NCBI RefSeq assembly: GCF_025200925.1
Contig: NZ_CP104174.1
Location: 6,386,001 to 6,450,000, forward strand
Reading direction: 5' to 3'
Origin: Bradyrhizobium sp. CB1015
Lineage (GTDB): Bacteria > Pseudomonadota > Alphaproteobacteria > Rhizobiales > Xanthobacteraceae
Length of the DNA stretch: 64,000 nt
Below, piece by piece: positions 51,105 through 60,566 of this stretch. Position 1 is the first letter of the stretch. The number at the start of each line of letters is the position of its first letter. Under the pieces are notes generated by a model. The model saw only the letters and a list, made by a program, of their open reading frames with translations. It did no database searches and was not told the origin of the DNA. A program made the position numbers and the translations under genes.

Positions 51105-52283
51105 ATGATGAAGATGCAAATGACCTTGGCCGCAGCCGCGATGCTGCTGGGCACCGTGGCCACCCCTGCCCTCGCCCAGGAAAAAATCAAGCTGGGTGTG
51201 ATCGTGACCCTGTCGGGACCCGCCGCCGCGCTGGGGCAGCAGGTTCGCGACGGCTTCGCGCTCGCCGTGAAGGATCTCGGCAGCAAGATGGGCGGCCGCG
51301 ACGTCGAGGTCGTCGTTGTCGACGATGAGCTGAAGCCGGATGCTGCGGTGACCAAGGTGAAGGGCCTCCTGGAGCGTGAGAAGGTCGACTTCGTGGTCGG
51401 TCCGATCTTCTCCAACATTCTCCAGGCCATCCACCGGCCCATCACGGAATCGAAAACCTTCCTGATCAGCCCCAATGCCGGGCCGTCGACATTCGCCGGC
51501 AAGGACTGCAACCCGTTCTTCTATGTGACGTCCTATCAGAACGATCAGGTGCACGAGATCCTCGGCAAGGTCGCGCAGGATCGCGGCTACAAGCGCATGT
51601 ACCTGATGGTGCCGAACTATCAGGCCGGCAAGGATTCGGTGGCGGGCTTCAAGCTCGACTACAAGGGCGAAATCGTCGAGGAATCCTACATGCCGCTGAA
51701 CACGCTGGATTTCCAGCCGGAGCTCTCCAAGATTTCCTCACAGAAGCCCGATGCGCTGTTCACGTTCATGCCGGGCGGCCTCGGCGTCAATCTCGTCAAG
51801 CAGTACCGGCAGGCCGGGCTCGCCGACACCATTCCAGTGCTCTCGGCCTTCACCGTCGATGAATCGACCCTGCCGGCGCAGCAGGATGCGGCTGTCGGCA
51901 TGTTCGGCGGCGCGAACTGGGCACCCAATCTCGACAATCCCCAGAACAAGAAGTTCGTTACCACCTACGAGGCCGCCTACAATAGCGTTCCCGGCACCTA
52001 CGCCTCCCAGGCCTATGATGCCGCGATGCTGATCGACAGCGCCGTCAAAGCCGTGAAGGGCGACCTTTCCAACAAGGACGCCGTTGGCGCCGCCTTAAAG
52101 AAGGCCGACTTCACCTCGCTGCGCGGGGCCTTCAAGTTCAACAACAACAATTATCCGATCCAGGATTTCTACCTGACCAAGGTCGCCAAGCGTCCGGACG
52201 GCAAGTTCCAGACGGAGATCGTGCAGAAGGTCTTCGAGAATTACGGCGATCGCTATGCCAAGGACTGCAAGGCGGCGAACTGA
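51105..52283 (+). CDS. Branched-chain-amino-acid-type ABC solute-binding protein
   Basis: A signal peptide (MMKMQMTLAAAAMLLGTVATPALA) is followed by a type I periplasmic-binding fold: IKLGVIVTLSGPAAALGQQVRDGFALAVKDLG, VDFVVGPIFSNILQAIHRPI and VPGTYASQAYDAAMLIDSAV. The length is ~392 residues. I chose ATG 51105 since CGAGGG precedes it. It captures an aromatic or amino acid ligand, probably aminobenzoate, for import. No permease or ATPase genes of a Liv system lie in the window, so the partner must be elsewhere. It is followed by a palindromic repeat and a cupin gene. Confidence 0.88.
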   Translation: MMKMQMTLAAAAMLLGTVATPALAQEKIKLGVIVTLSGPAAALGQQVRDGFALAVKDLGSKMGGRDVEVVVVDDELKPDAAVTKVKGLLEREKVDFVVGPIFSNILQAIHRPITESKTFLISPNAGPSTFAGKDCNPFFYVTSYQNDQVHEILGKVAQDRGYKRMYLMVPNYQAGKDSVAGFKLDYKGEIVEESYMPLNTLDFQPELSKISSQKPDALFTFMPGGLGVNLVKQYRQAGLADTIPVLSAFTVDESTLPAQQDAAVGMFGGANWAPNLDNPQNKKFVTTYEAAYNSVPGTYASQAYDAAMLIDSAVKAVKGDLSNKDAVGAALKKADFTSLRGAFKFNNNNYPIQDFYLTKVAKRPDGKFQTEIVQKVFENYGDRYAKDCKAAN

Positions 52284-52353
52284 GCATGATCCGGACCCGA
52301 AGGGCCGCGGTAGCGCAATGTGCGCAGCGGTTTTCCCGAAAATGATCATGCTC
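52282..52353. repeat. Palindromic intergenic repeat with GAGCATGATC ends
   Basis: The perfect inverted arms GAGCATGATC (52282-52291) and GATCATGCTC (52344-52353) bound a 72-bp element with GGTAGCGCAATGTGCGCAGCGGTTTTCC-like middle, quoted here only as its GCAGCGGTTTTCCC core. This is the familiar GATCATGCTC-type repeat of Bradyrhizobium. It overlaps the stop codon of the binding-protein gene and lies 37 bp before the cupin gene, so it could act as a terminator or mRNA-stabilising structure. Confidence 0.7.
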
Positions 52354-52390
52354 TAACAATAGCCGCGCAGCGCGTTACGGGAGGACTGCA

Positions 52391-52846
52391 ATGAAGAGCG
52401 AAATCACTGGCATCACACGGGCCAATGAGGGAATCCAGGGCATTTCCTGGAATATCCTCGGCCAGACCTACGTGCCGAAGAGCTATGCCGAGAACAGCTT
52501 CTCCTGGCACGCGACGCTGCCGCCGGGCACCTTCGTGCCGCCGCACATCCATCCCGACCAGGATGAATATCTCTACATGCTGGAGGGCAGGCTCGATTTC
52601 GTGCTGGGCAATTCGGAGGCGCAGGCAAGTGCGGGCGACCTGATCCGCCTCGGCATGGGCGTGCCGCACGGCATCTTCAACAAGTCGGAGCAGACCGCGA
52701 AGGTGCTGTTCTGGGTCTCGCCGAGCCGCAAGCTGTTCGACCTGTTCTGGGGCCTTCACAACATGAAGGAGCAGAAGCCGGAGGACGTCGTGGCCATGGC
52801 CGCCGAGTTCAACATCCATTTCCTGCCGCCGCCTCCCGGCGGCTAG
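52391..52846 (+). CDS. Cupin-domain protein
   Basis: The 151-residue protein has the two cupin motifs: PHIHPDQDEYLYMLEGRLDFVLG (H-x-H-x4-E) near residues 55-70, and a second, GMGVPHGIFN, near 96, which gives the third His. The metal site (His, His, Glu, His) is complete. It is small, single-domain, and ends PPPPGG. It might be a dioxygenase, isomerase or binding protein in the aminobenzoate pathway. An AGGAGG-like GGGAGG site precedes ATG. It is convergent with the flavin monooxygenase gene. Confidence 0.82.
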   Translation: MKSEITGITRANEGIQGISWNILGQTYVPKSYAENSFSWHATLPPGTFVPPHIHPDQDEYLYMLEGRLDFVLGNSEAQASAGDLIRLGMGVPHGIFNKSEQTAKVLFWVSPSRKLFDLFWGLHNMKEQKPEDVVAMAAEFNIHFLPPPPGG

Positions 52847-52855
52847 CAGCCTGTC

Positions 52856-54106
52856 TTAAGCGCGCACCGCCGCGAGTCCCGGCACCGCGGCGAAGCCCGC
52901 CTTGGTGGCATACCCGCGCACGATGGCTTCGCGCTGGGAATAGCTCAGGACGTTGTCGACATTGTCGAAACCGTCGGGCGCGAGCTGCTCGACGGCGTCG
53001 ATGACGCCCTCGGGGCCGCCACGCCGGTTGGAGCGGACGATCTCGGCCGTCATCGGCAGACGCTTCTTCTCGTACTCAAGCAAGGCCTGACGCGGATGTT
53101 CGGCGCGCACCAGCGCATCCGCAAGGCAGCGCGCGTCGAGAATAGCCTGCGAGGCGCCGTTCGACCCCACCGGATACATGGGATGCGCGGCATCGCCGAG
53201 CAGCGTGACCCGGCCTGACGACCAATAGGGCAAGGGATCGCGATCGCAGGTCGGATATTCGTAGAATTCGGGCGTTGCCGAGATCAGGCTCTTCACGTCG
53301 ATATAGGGCACCGAGAAGCGCGCCACGTGCGGCATCAGCTCTTCACGGCGGCCCGGCCGCGACCAGTCTTCCTTCCGCGGCGGCGGCGCGTTGCCCTCGC
53401 CCACTTTGACCAGCACCGCCCAATTGGTGAGGCGACTGGCCGGGCTCGATCCTTCCGCAATCGGATAGATCACCACCTTGGCATTGAGACCGCCGGCCAC
53501 GATCATGGATTTGCCGGTCAGGAACAGCGGCCAGTCGCGGGCGCCGCGCCACAGCATCAGCCCATTCCAGCACGGCGGCCCTTCGTTCGGAAACAGCGTC
53601 TCGCGGACGCGCGAGTGAATGCCGTCGGCGCCGATCAGGATATCGCCGCGCGCGGTGTGCACATGGGCACCGGATCGATCGAAGAAATAAGCGGTGACGC
53701 CGCCCTCGTCCTGGGTGAAGGCGCCGAGCCGGCAGCCGGTGTGAATCGCCTCGCGGCCCAACCGCTCCTCGACCGCGCGATGAATGACGCCCTGAAGGCG
53801 GCCACGGTGGATCGAGAATTGCGGCACGTCATGGCCGGCGTCGATGCCGCGGGCTTCGCGCCAGACCTCCTGGCCGTGGCGATTAAGATAGTAGAGCTGG
53901 TCGGTGCGGATCGCGACGTCGTCAAGCTTCTGGAGCAGGCCGAGGCCGGCCAGCTCCCGCATGGCATGCGGCAGTGTGTTGATGCCGACGCCGAGCTCGC
54001 GAATGGTGTCGGCCTGCTCGTAGATCTCGCAATCCAGGCCGCGCGAGCGGAACATCAATGCCGTGGTGAGACCACCGATACCGCCACCGACGATAATCGC
54101 CTTCAT
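52856..54106 (-). CDS. FAD-dependent aromatic monooxygenase (group A, PhzS-like)
   Basis: The 416-residue flavoprotein shows the Rossmann motif VGGGIGGLTTALMFRSRGLD at residues 6-24, the DG motif DILIGADGIHSRVRETL near 160, and the second FAD motif VTLLGDAAHPMYPVGSNGASQAILDA near 290. This layout fits single-component class A monooxygenases such as PhzS and salicylate hydroxylase relatives. It follows the 2-aminobenzoyl-CoA monooxygenase gene by 51 bp on the same strand and is probably in its operon. The substrate is not determined; a related aromatic amine or hydroxybenzoate is likely. Confidence 0.85.
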   Translation of the reverse strand: MKAIIVGGGIGGLTTALMFRSRGLDCEIYEQADTIRELGVGINTLPHAMRELAGLGLLQKLDDVAIRTDQLYYLNRHGQEVWREARGIDAGHDVPQFSIHRGRLQGVIHRAVEERLGREAIHTGCRLGAFTQDEGGVTAYFFDRSGAHVHTARGDILIGADGIHSRVRETLFPNEGPPCWNGLMLWRGARDWPLFLTGKSMIVAGGLNAKVVIYPIAEGSSPASRLTNWAVLVKVGEGNAPPPRKEDWSRPGRREELMPHVARFSVPYIDVKSLISATPEFYEYPTCDRDPLPYWSSGRVTLLGDAAHPMYPVGSNGASQAILDARCLADALVRAEHPRQALLEYEKKRLPMTAEIVRSNRRGGPEGVIDAVEQLAPDGFDNVDNVLSYSQREAIVRGYATKAGFAAVPGLAAVRA

Positions 54107-54157
54107 CGCCCTAACTCCACTCGAAACACAGGCAATGGGTTAACGTCGCACGGGCGG

Positions 54158-56509
54158 TTACTCCGCCGCAAGCGGCTTTGTCGCCTCCGCCTTGAGCTCG
54201 GCCCGGGTCTTGGGCTTAGCCTTAATTCTCAGCTCCTCGAGATCCTGCCGGTCGCGCACGCTGTTGCGGAAAATCTGATCTTTTCCGGGCAGATATTGCG
54301 GGGGACAGAAGGCGTCGTTTGCCCCGTACCAGGCCGCCGCCTTCATGGTGAAAAAGGGATCGACAAGATGGGGACGGCCGAGGGCGACGAGATCAGCCCG
54401 GCCGGCGGCCAGAATGGTGTTGGCCTGGTCCGCCGTGGTGATGTTGCCGACGCACATCGTGGCGACGCGCGCCTCGTTTCGGACCTGGTCGGAGAAAGGC
54501 GTCTGGAACATGCGCCCGTAGACCGGCTGCGAATCGCGCACGGTCTGGCCGGTCGAGACGTCGACGAGATCGACACCCGCCTCGGCAAAGGCCCGTGCGA
54601 TGGCGACGGCATCATCGCCGGTAATGCCTCCGTCAGCCCAATCGGTCGCGGAGATGCGCACCGACATCGGCTTGTGTGATGGCCACACCGCGCGCAGCGC
54701 TTCGAAGATCTCGAGCGGGAACCGCAGACGGTTGGCGAGCGAGCCGCCATATTCGTCGTTGCGGGTATTCGTCAGCGGCGAGATGAAGCTCGCGAACAGA
54801 TAGCCGTGGGCGCAGTGCAATTCGAGCATGTCGAAGCCGCAGCGCTCGCCGCGCTCGGCCGACGCGACGAAAGACTCCCTCACCGCATTCATGCCGGCGC
54901 GGTCGAGCTCGCGCGGCACCTGACTGTCGGGGTAATAGGGCAGCGGCGATGCCGAAATGATCTCCCAGCCGCCCTGCTCCAGCGGACGGTCCATGCCGTC
55001 CCACATCAATTTGGTCGCGCCCTTGCGGCCGGCGTGACCCAGTTGCAGGCAGATCTTCGCGGCCGAGTTGCCGTGGACGAAATCCACGATGCGTCGCCAG
55101 GCGGCCTCCTGCTCGTCGTTCCACAGACCAGCGCAGCCGGGCGTGATCCGGGCGTCACGGCTGACGCAGGTCATCTCGGTGAAGATCAGGCCGGCGCCGC
55201 CGATCGCGCGCGAGCCGTAATGCACCAGGTGGAAATCAGTCGGCACACCTTCCTTCGCCGAATACATGCACATTGGCGACATCACCGCGCGATTGGCGAG
55301 CTTCATCTCACGCAGGCGGAACGGCTGGAACAACGGGACGATCGGTCGATCGGTGTCGACATCGAAGCCGCTGCTGCGCACCTGCCTTGCAAACGATTTG
55401 TCGACCTCCGCCACGAAATCGGGCGCGCGAAGCTTGAGATTGTCGTAGGTGATCGCCTTCGAGCGCGTCATCACGCCGAAGGCGAACTGAACCGGATCGA
55501 AATCCCAGAAGCGGTCGACATGCTCGAACCAGACCAGCGAAACGTCGGCGGCATGCTGCGTCTTCTCGACCTCCTCGCGGCGGCCGTGCTCATAGACTTC
55601 CAGCGCCGCCTTGATGCTGGGCGCCTTCTCCATGGCTTCGGCCAGCGCGATGGCGTCTTCCATCGCGAGCTTGGTGCCTGAGCCAATGGAGAAATGTGCG
55701 CTCGCCTTGGCGTCGCCGAGCAGCACCATGTTGTCCTTGACCCAGCGCTTGCTGCGGATCATCGGGAAGTTGCGCCACATCGAGCGGTTCGTCAGCAGCT
55801 TGTGCCCACCCAGGAACCAACCGAAGATGTCGGCCATCCGCGCGGCGGACTGAGTCTCGTCGAGACCCGTCAGCCCCGCGCGTTCGAACGTCTTGGGATC
55901 GGTCTCGAAGATCCAGGTCGAGTGCCCGGCCTCGTACTGATAGGCATGGGCGATGAACGGCCCCCACTCCGTCTCCTGGAAGATGAAGGTGAAGGCATCA
56001 AGCGGCCTGGTCGAGCCCATCCAGGCGAACTTGTTGGCGCGCAGGTCGAGCTCCGGCTGGAAATGATCGACGTATTTCTCGCGGAAACGGCTGTTGATGC
56101 CGTCGGCGAGCAGGATGAGATCGGCATCGGCGAAGCGGGTTTCGTCGTCGATATCGACCTCGAACTGCAAGGTGACACCAAGCTCGCGTGCACGCTCCTG
56201 GAGGATCAGAAGCAGCTTCTGCCGCGAGCAGCCACAGAAGCCGTTGCCGCCGACGCGGTGCACGGTGCCGCGGAAGTGCACGGCGATGTCGTCCCAGTAG
56301 GCGAACTCCTGGGTGATGCGGCGATAGCTCGGAAGATCGCGCTTCTCGAAATTGTCGAGCGTCGCATCCGAGAACACCACGCCGAAGCCGAAGGTGTCGT
56401 CGGCCCGATTGCGCTCATAGACCGTGATGTCCGAGGCCGGACGCTGCTTCTTGAGCAGGATCGCAGCATAGAGACCCGCAGGTCCGCCACCGATGATCGC
56501 GACTTTCAT
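54158..56509 (-). CDS. 2-Aminobenzoyl-CoA monooxygenase/reductase (fused FAD monooxygenase and old yellow enzyme)
   Basis: The 783-residue fusion starts with a flavin monooxygenase ([23 protein letters not shown] motif [33 protein letters not shown]), and from about residue 395 a NADH:flavin oxidoreductase barrel ([50 protein letters not shown]-like [15 protein letters not shown]). This is the architecture of 2-aminobenzoyl-CoA monooxygenase/reductase (also seen as salicylyl-CoA 5-hydroxylase), which hydroxylates and reduces the ring of the CoA ester. With the ligase it defines the aerobic CoA-dependent anthranilate pathway. The perfect MarR-type palindrome is centred 42 bp upstream of the start. 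Confidence 0.9.
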   Translation of the reverse strand: MKVAIIGGGPAGLYAAILLKKQRPASDITVYERNRADDTFGFGVVFSDATLDNFEKRDLPSYRRITQEFAYWDDIAVHFRGTVHRVGGNGFCGCSRQKLLLILQERARELGVTLQFEVDIDDETRFADADLILLADGINSRFREKYVDHFQPELDLRANKFAWMGSTRPLDAFTFIFQETEWGPFIAHAYQYEAGHSTWIFETDPKTFERAGLTGLDETQSAARMADIFGWFLGGHKLLTNRSMWRNFPMIRSKRWVKDNMVLLGDAKASAHFSIGSGTKLAMEDAIALAEAMEKAPSIKAALEVYEHGRREEVEKTQHAADVSLVWFEHVDRFWDFDPVQFAFGVMTRSKAITYDNLKLRAPDFVAEVDKSFARQVRSSGFDVDTDRPIVPLFQPFRLREMKLANRAVMSPMCMYSAKEGVPTDFHLVHYGSRAIGGAGLIFTEMTCVSRDARITPGCAGLWNDEQEAAWRRIVDFVHGNSAAKICLQLGHAGRKGATKLMWDGMDRPLEQGGWEIISASPLPYYPDSQVPRELDRAGMNAVRESFVASAERGERCGFDMLELHCAHGYLFASFISPLTNTRNDEYGGSLANRLRFPLEIFEALRAVWPSHKPMSVRISATDWADGGITGDDAVAIARAFAEAGVDLVDVSTGQTVRDSQPVYGRMFQTPFSDQVRNEARVATMCVGNITTADQANTILAAGRADLVALGRPHLVDPFFTMKAAAWYGANDAFCPPQYLPGKDQIFRNSVRDRQDLEELRIKAKPKTRAELKAEATKPLAAE

Positions 56510-56538
56510 GGGAGCCTCGCCACTTCACCCGGCCAGGA

Positions 56539-56564
56539 AAACTATTTTAAGCCTAAAATAGTTT
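56539..56564. promoter_or_regulatory. Perfect MarR-type palindrome upstream of the monooxygenase/reductase
   Basis: Two perfect 11-bp arms (AAACTATTTTA and its complement) flank AGCC. The inner core TTTTAAGCCTAAAA is the reverse complement of the box at 50243-50256. This is the best example of the cluster motif, directly before the key ring-cleaving enzyme's gene. Confidence 0.8.
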
Positions 56565-56612
56565 CTCGCAAGTCCCCCTCTCTGGATTTGCTGCAGATAA
56601 TTGCGACCGGGC

Positions 56613-57449
56613 TCAGTCGCCCTTGAAGATCGGCTTGACCTTGTTGGAGAAAGCCTCGAAGGCGCGCTCGAAATCCGCCGTGGTCATGCACAGGGCCTGG
56701 GCAACGGCCTCCGCCTCGATCGCTTCCTCCACCGACATCGCCCATTCCATCGCCAGCATCCGCTTGGTCATGGTGTTGGCGAAGGTCGGGCCTTCCGCGA
56801 CCTGCCTGGCCAGAACCTGCGCCTGGGGCAGCACCTGCTCCGGCGTGACGATGCGGCTGAAGAAGCCCCAGCGCTCGCCCTCTTCCGCAGTCATGAACCG
56901 GCCGGTGTAGAGCAGCTCAGAGGCGCGGGACTGCCCGATGATCCGCGGCAGGATGGCGCAAGCGCCCATGTCGCAGCCCGCCAGCCCCACCTTGTTGAAC
57001 AGGAACGCCACCTTCGCCCCGCTCGCCGCAAGGCGCATGTCCGATGCCATGGCGATGATCGCCCCGGCGCCGGCGCAGATGCCCTCGACGGCGGCCACGA
57101 TCGGCTGCGGACACGCCCGCATCGCCTTGACGAGATCGCCGGTCATGCGCGTGAAGCCGGTCAGCCCCTTGGTGTCCATCTTCACCAACGGGCCGATGAT
57201 CTCGAACACGTCCCCGCCGGACGAGAAATTGCCGCCGGCACCCGTGACGACGATGGACTTGACCGCGTCGTCAAAGGCGCAGGCGCGGAAGAAATCGGTC
57301 AGCTCCCGATAGCTCTCGAAGGTCAGCGGATTCTTTCGCTCGGGGCGGTTGAGCGTGACCGTCGCAACGCCGTCGACCACGGCCAGCAGGAAGTGCTGCG
57401 GCGAGTAATCCGCAAGCGGCACGGTGACAGGATTGGCTGGTCTGCTCAT
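56613..57449 (-). CDS. Enoyl-CoA hydratase family protein of the aminobenzoate cluster
   Basis: The 278-residue crotonase-type protein has [23 protein letters not shown], the oxyanion-hole segment [15 protein letters not shown], and [20 protein letters not shown]. The second half has [22 protein letters not shown], the G-x-x-G helix of the family. I chose ATG 57449 because AAGGAGATCCC directly precedes it; the upstream frame is unrelated. It comes 44 bp after the SDR gene on the same strand. It probably hydrates or opens a ring-derived CoA intermediate. Confidence 0.85.
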   Translation of the reverse strand: MSRPANPVTVPLADYSPQHFLLAVVDGVATVTLNRPERKNPLTFESYRELTDFFRACAFDDAVKSIVVTGAGGNFSSGGDVFEIIGPLVKMDTKGLTGFTRMTGDLVKAMRACPQPIVAAVEGICAGAGAIIAMASDMRLAASGAKVAFLFNKVGLAGCDMGACAILPRIIGQSRASELLYTGRFMTAEEGERWGFFSRIVTPEQVLPQAQVLARQVAEGPTFANTMTKRMLAMEWAMSVEEAIEAEAVAQALCMTTADFERAFEAFSNKVKPIFKGD

Positions 57450-57493
57450 GGGATCTCCTTGGTTCTGTTGTTCCGTGCCTGCACCAGGCAGCG

Positions 57494-58255
57494 CTACAAC
57501 TCGCCGCCGGCAACGGCGATCGCCTGCCCGGTGATCGCACCGGCGCCCTCGCCGCAAAGCCAGAGCACCGCGTCGGCCACCTCCTGCGGCGTGATGAGTC
57601 TTCCTTGCGGATTATGCTTCGCGAGCTCGGCAATCGCCTGCTCGCGGGTTCGGCCGGTCTTCTTCATGATATTGTCGATACTGCCGGCGACCAGATCGGT
57701 GTCGGTGAAGCCCGGACACACCGCATTCACGGTGACGTTGCTTCCAGCCATCTCGAGGGCAAGGGAACGCACGAGGCCGATCACGGCGTGCTTGGCCGCC
57801 GCATACGCGCTGACATAGGCGTAGCCTTTGAGCCCGGCCGTGGACGCCACCGCGACGATGCGACCGTAGGGGCGATCCTTCATGCCCGGCAGCACGGCCT
57901 GGATGGCATGCACGACGCCCATGAAATTGACATCCATCATCCGGCTGAAGAGTGCGCTGTCGGATTTCGCGAACGGCGCCGATTCAGCGCTGCCCGCGTT
58001 GGCGATCAGGATGTCGATCGGCTTGCGCGCACTTGCCCCGGCGATCGCGGCCTTCAGAGATGCTTCGTTCGAGACATCAGCGACAGCCGCAAAGTGCGCG
58101 TCACCTGCATTGACCGCCTCGTCGAGAACCGCCGCGTTCCGGCCAAGCACCGCTACGGTTGCGCCGGCGCTGACGAGAGAGGAAGCGATCGCTCGGCCGA
58201 TGCCGCGCCCTCCACCGGTGACCAGCGCGTGCGGCGAATGCGGCAATCCGGACAT
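57494..58255 (-). CDS. Short-chain dehydrogenase (3-hydroxyacyl-CoA type)
   Basis: The 253-residue classical SDR shows [15 protein letters not shown] near residue 13, [10 protein letters not shown] as the NAG motif, Ser in VASTAGLKG and the YAAAK catalytic pair (Tyr-x3-Lys; [13 protein letters not shown]). The C-terminus [13 protein letters not shown] is standard. It is first in the SDR-hydratase pair and divergent from the hydrolase operon. The 191-bp gap contains two MarR-like boxes. A 3-hydroxyacyl-CoA or ring alcohol is the likely substrate. Confidence 0.87.
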   Translation of the reverse strand: MSGLPHSPHALVTGGGRGIGRAIASSLVSAGATVAVLGRNAAVLDEAVNAGDAHFAAVADVSNEASLKAAIAGASARKPIDILIANAGSAESAPFAKSDSALFSRMMDVNFMGVVHAIQAVLPGMKDRPYGRIVAVASTAGLKGYAYVSAYAAAKHAVIGLVRSLALEMAGSNVTVNAVCPGFTDTDLVAGSIDNIMKKTGRTREQAIAELAKHNPQGRLITPQEVADAVLWLCGEGAGAITGQAIAVAGGEL

Positions 58256-58296
58256 GCGCTGGCTCCCTCAGATTTCGTGATCGTGCTCCCGATATA

Positions 58297-58310
58297 TTTT
58301 AACCTTCAAC
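58297..58310. promoter_or_regulatory. Weak MarR-like box upstream of the SDR gene
   Basis: TTTTAACCTTCAAC matches the cluster motif in about ten of fourteen positions. On its own I would not call it; its position in the SDR promoter next to a better box supports it. Confidence 0.4.
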
Positions 58311-58373
58311 TTTTTGCAACGAAAGCCGCGCTCGGCCGGCGGATGCCGCCGCATGAGACGGCCCGAAAATTGC

Positions 58374-58386
58374 TTTAAGTATAAAA
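58374..58386. promoter_or_regulatory. MarR-type operator upstream of the hydrolase operon
   Basis: TTTAAGTATAAAA fits the cluster motif (TTTAAGCCTAAAA) with two changes in the centre. It is 61 bp before the GTG of the hydrolase gene. Confidence 0.55.
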
Positions 58387-58446
58387 TTATCGCTTCCCAT
58401 CCCCGAAAGGCCTGTTAGCATCGAAGGGCCAGCAGAAGGATGTCGC

Positions 58447-59262
58447 GTGTCGCAGCCTGTGCCAATGACAACAAAGGACGGACGCTTCGCCTACGAAGCC
58501 GCGGGCGAACCGGGCGCGATATCGCTGATCTTCCTGCACGGCATCGGCGGGGCGGCGCGGGCCTGGCGGCGGCAGCTTGGCACATTCGGAGGCCGCTTCC
58601 ACGCGATCGCATGGGACATGCCCGGTTATGGCGGATCGGCGCCGCTTGCGAGCGTCAGTATCGCTGCCCTGGCGGAGGCGCTGCAGCAATTCATCGAGCA
58701 ACTCGGCGTCAGCAGGCCTGTTCTGGTCGGCCATTCCATCGGCGGCATGATTGTTCAGAACTGGCTGGTTCAGTCCCCCAAACTGGCACGCGCAGTCGTG
58801 CTGGCGCAGACCAGCCCTGCGTTCGGAAAGGCGGACGGCGACTGGCAGAAATCGTTTATCGCAGCGCGGCTGGGACCGCTCGATCGCGGGGAGACGATGA
58901 AGTCGCTGGCGCCTTCGCTGGTGAAGGAGCTTGTCGGCGACGATCCCGATCCGAACGGGATGGAGGTTGCCCGCGAATGCATGGGGAGCGTGCCCGAAGC
59001 AAGCTATCGCGCCATGATGCTGGCTCTCATCGGCTTCGATCAGCGCAGCACGCTCGGGAACATTTCCGTCCCGACACTGCTGCTGTCGGGCTCCAAGGAC
59101 AATAACGCGCCTGCGCGGATGATGGCAAAGACGGCGACCTTTATTCCGGGAGCTGAATATGTCGAGCTCGCCGGCGTGGGCCATCTCGCCAATCTCGAAC
59201 GCCCCGACGCCTTCGACGAAGCTCTCGGCCGGTTCCTGAACTCTCTCGCGACCAAGGCCTAA
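58447..59262 (+). CDS. Alpha/beta hydrolase of the aminobenzoate cluster
   Basis: The 271-residue protein has the alpha/beta-hydrolase oxyanion motif FLHGIGGAARAW, the nucleophile elbow GHSIGG (Ser), the acid in SGSKDNNAP and the catalytic His in GVGHLANLERP. This resembles ring-cleavage hydrolases such as those that act on carbonyl compounds or CoA esters. GTG 58447 follows AGAAGGA; ATG 58465 is another choice. It heads a tight operon of five genes (gaps of 12, 2, -4 and 3 bp). Confidence 0.85.
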   Translation: MSQPVPMTTKDGRFAYEAAGEPGAISLIFLHGIGGAARAWRRQLGTFGGRFHAIAWDMPGYGGSAPLASVSIAALAEALQQFIEQLGVSRPVLVGHSIGGMIVQNWLVQSPKLARAVVLAQTSPAFGKADGDWQKSFIAARLGPLDRGETMKSLAPSLVKELVGDDPDPNGMEVARECMGSVPEASYRAMMLALIGFDQRSTLGNISVPTLLLSGSKDNNAPARMMAKTATFIPGAEYVELAGVGHLANLERPDAFDEALGRFLNSLATKA

Positions 59263-59274
59263 GGTGACTGCGCG

Positions 59275-60564
59275 ATGACCATACAAGGTGGCAAGACGAT
59301 TGGGACGACCAACAAGGTGGCTCTGGATGCGCTGATCTTCGATCCCGCTGCGTTCCGCTTGAACGACGAGCAGGCCGGCATCATCACCTGTGCGAGAGAG
59401 ATCGGCCAGACCGTGTTTGCCGGCCGGGCCGCCACTTACGATCGCGAGGCGACTTTCCCGACTGAAAATTACCGCGATTTGCATCGCGTCGGCCTGCTCG
59501 GCATCGCCGTGCCCAAGAGGCACGGCGGCCTCGGCGCCAATTACCAGACCTATGCCCTGGCGGCAGCCGAGATCGGCCGCTATTGCGGCGCCACCGCGCT
59601 GACTTGGAACATGCACGTCTGCTCGACCCTGTGGTCGGGTCCCCTCGCCGACGATCTCGACATGGATGCGGAGACGCGCGCTGAGCACGAGCGGCGGCGC
59701 GCGGTCCACTACAAGCGCATCGTCGAGGATGGCGCGATCTATTCGCAGCCCTTCTCAGAAGGCGGCGCAGCTGCCGCCGGCGGGGTCGCATTCGGCACGG
59801 AAGCAAGGCCGGTCACGGGCGGTTGGATCGTCAACGGAAAAAAGATCTTTGCCTCGCTCTCGGGCCACGCCGACTATTACGGCGTGCTTTGCACCGAGAT
59901 CGAGGAAGGCGAGAAGGCCTCGCGCCGCAACACGCTTTACCTGGCCATATCAGCCAAATCAGAAGGCGTCTCGATCGTCGGTGACTGGGATCCGCTGGGC
60001 ATGCGCGGCACGGTTTCGCGGACCCTGCTGTTCAAGGACGTGTTCGTGCCGGAAGATTCAGCGCTGATGCCGCGCGGCGTATATTTCCAGGCCGCAATGC
60101 GCTGGCCGCACATGTTCCTGACGCTGTCGCCGACCTATATGGGCCTGGCGCAAGCCGCCTACGACTTTACCGTGCGTTACTTGCGCGGCGAAGTCCCTGG
60201 CATGCCGCCGGTCAAGCGGCGGATGTACCCGACCAAGCAGATTGCGGTGGCGCAGATGCAGATCAAGCTGGAGCAAATCAAGGGGATCTGGTTCCAGGCC
60301 GTGACCGAGGCGCGCGCCAATCCGACCAAGGAGCAGGTGCTGCGCGCCTATGCTGCGCAATATTCGGTGATGGAGGGCGCCAATGAGCTCGCCGCGCTCG
60401 CGATCCGCACCTGCGGCGGCCAGGCCATGCTTCGCTCGCTGCCGCTGGAGCGGATCTATCGGGACAGCCGCTGCGGCTCGCTGATGCTGCCCTGGACCGC
60501 CGAGCTCTGCCTCGACCGGATCGGGCGCGAAGCGCTGTACGAGGCCGGTGAAACGGACGACTGA
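59275..60564 (+). CDS. Acyl-CoA dehydrogenase family flavoprotein
   Basis: The 429-residue protein has the acyl-CoA dehydrogenase fold: an N-terminal helical domain with FAGRAATYDREATFPTENYRDLHRVGLLGIAVPKRHGGLGA, a middle domain with FSEGGAAAAGGVAFGTEA and VNGKKIFASLSGHADYYGVL, and a C-terminal helical domain with the FAD-contacting MEGANELAALAIRTCGGQAML and SLPLERIYRDSRCGSLMLPWTAELCLD. The glutamate usually acting as catalytic base lies in that last region. GGTGA lies before ATG 59275. It probably dehydrogenates a ring-opened dicarboxyl- or amino-CoA intermediate. Confidence 0.87.
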   Translation: MTIQGGKTIGTTNKVALDALIFDPAAFRLNDEQAGIITCAREIGQTVFAGRAATYDREATFPTENYRDLHRVGLLGIAVPKRHGGLGANYQTYALAAAEIGRYCGATALTWNMHVCSTLWSGPLADDLDMDAETRAEHERRRAVHYKRIVEDGAIYSQPFSEGGAAAAGGVAFGTEARPVTGGWIVNGKKIFASLSGHADYYGVLCTEIEEGEKASRRNTLYLAISAKSEGVSIVGDWDPLGMRGTVSRTLLFKDVFVPEDSALMPRGVYFQAAMRWPHMFLTLSPTYMGLAQAAYDFTVRYLRGEVPGMPPVKRRMYPTKQIAVAQMQIKLEQIKGIWFQAVTEARANPTKEQVLRAYAAQYSVMEGANELAALAIRTCGGQAMLRSLPLERIYRDSRCGSLMLPWTAELCLDRIGREALYEAGETDD

Positions 60565-60566
60565 CC

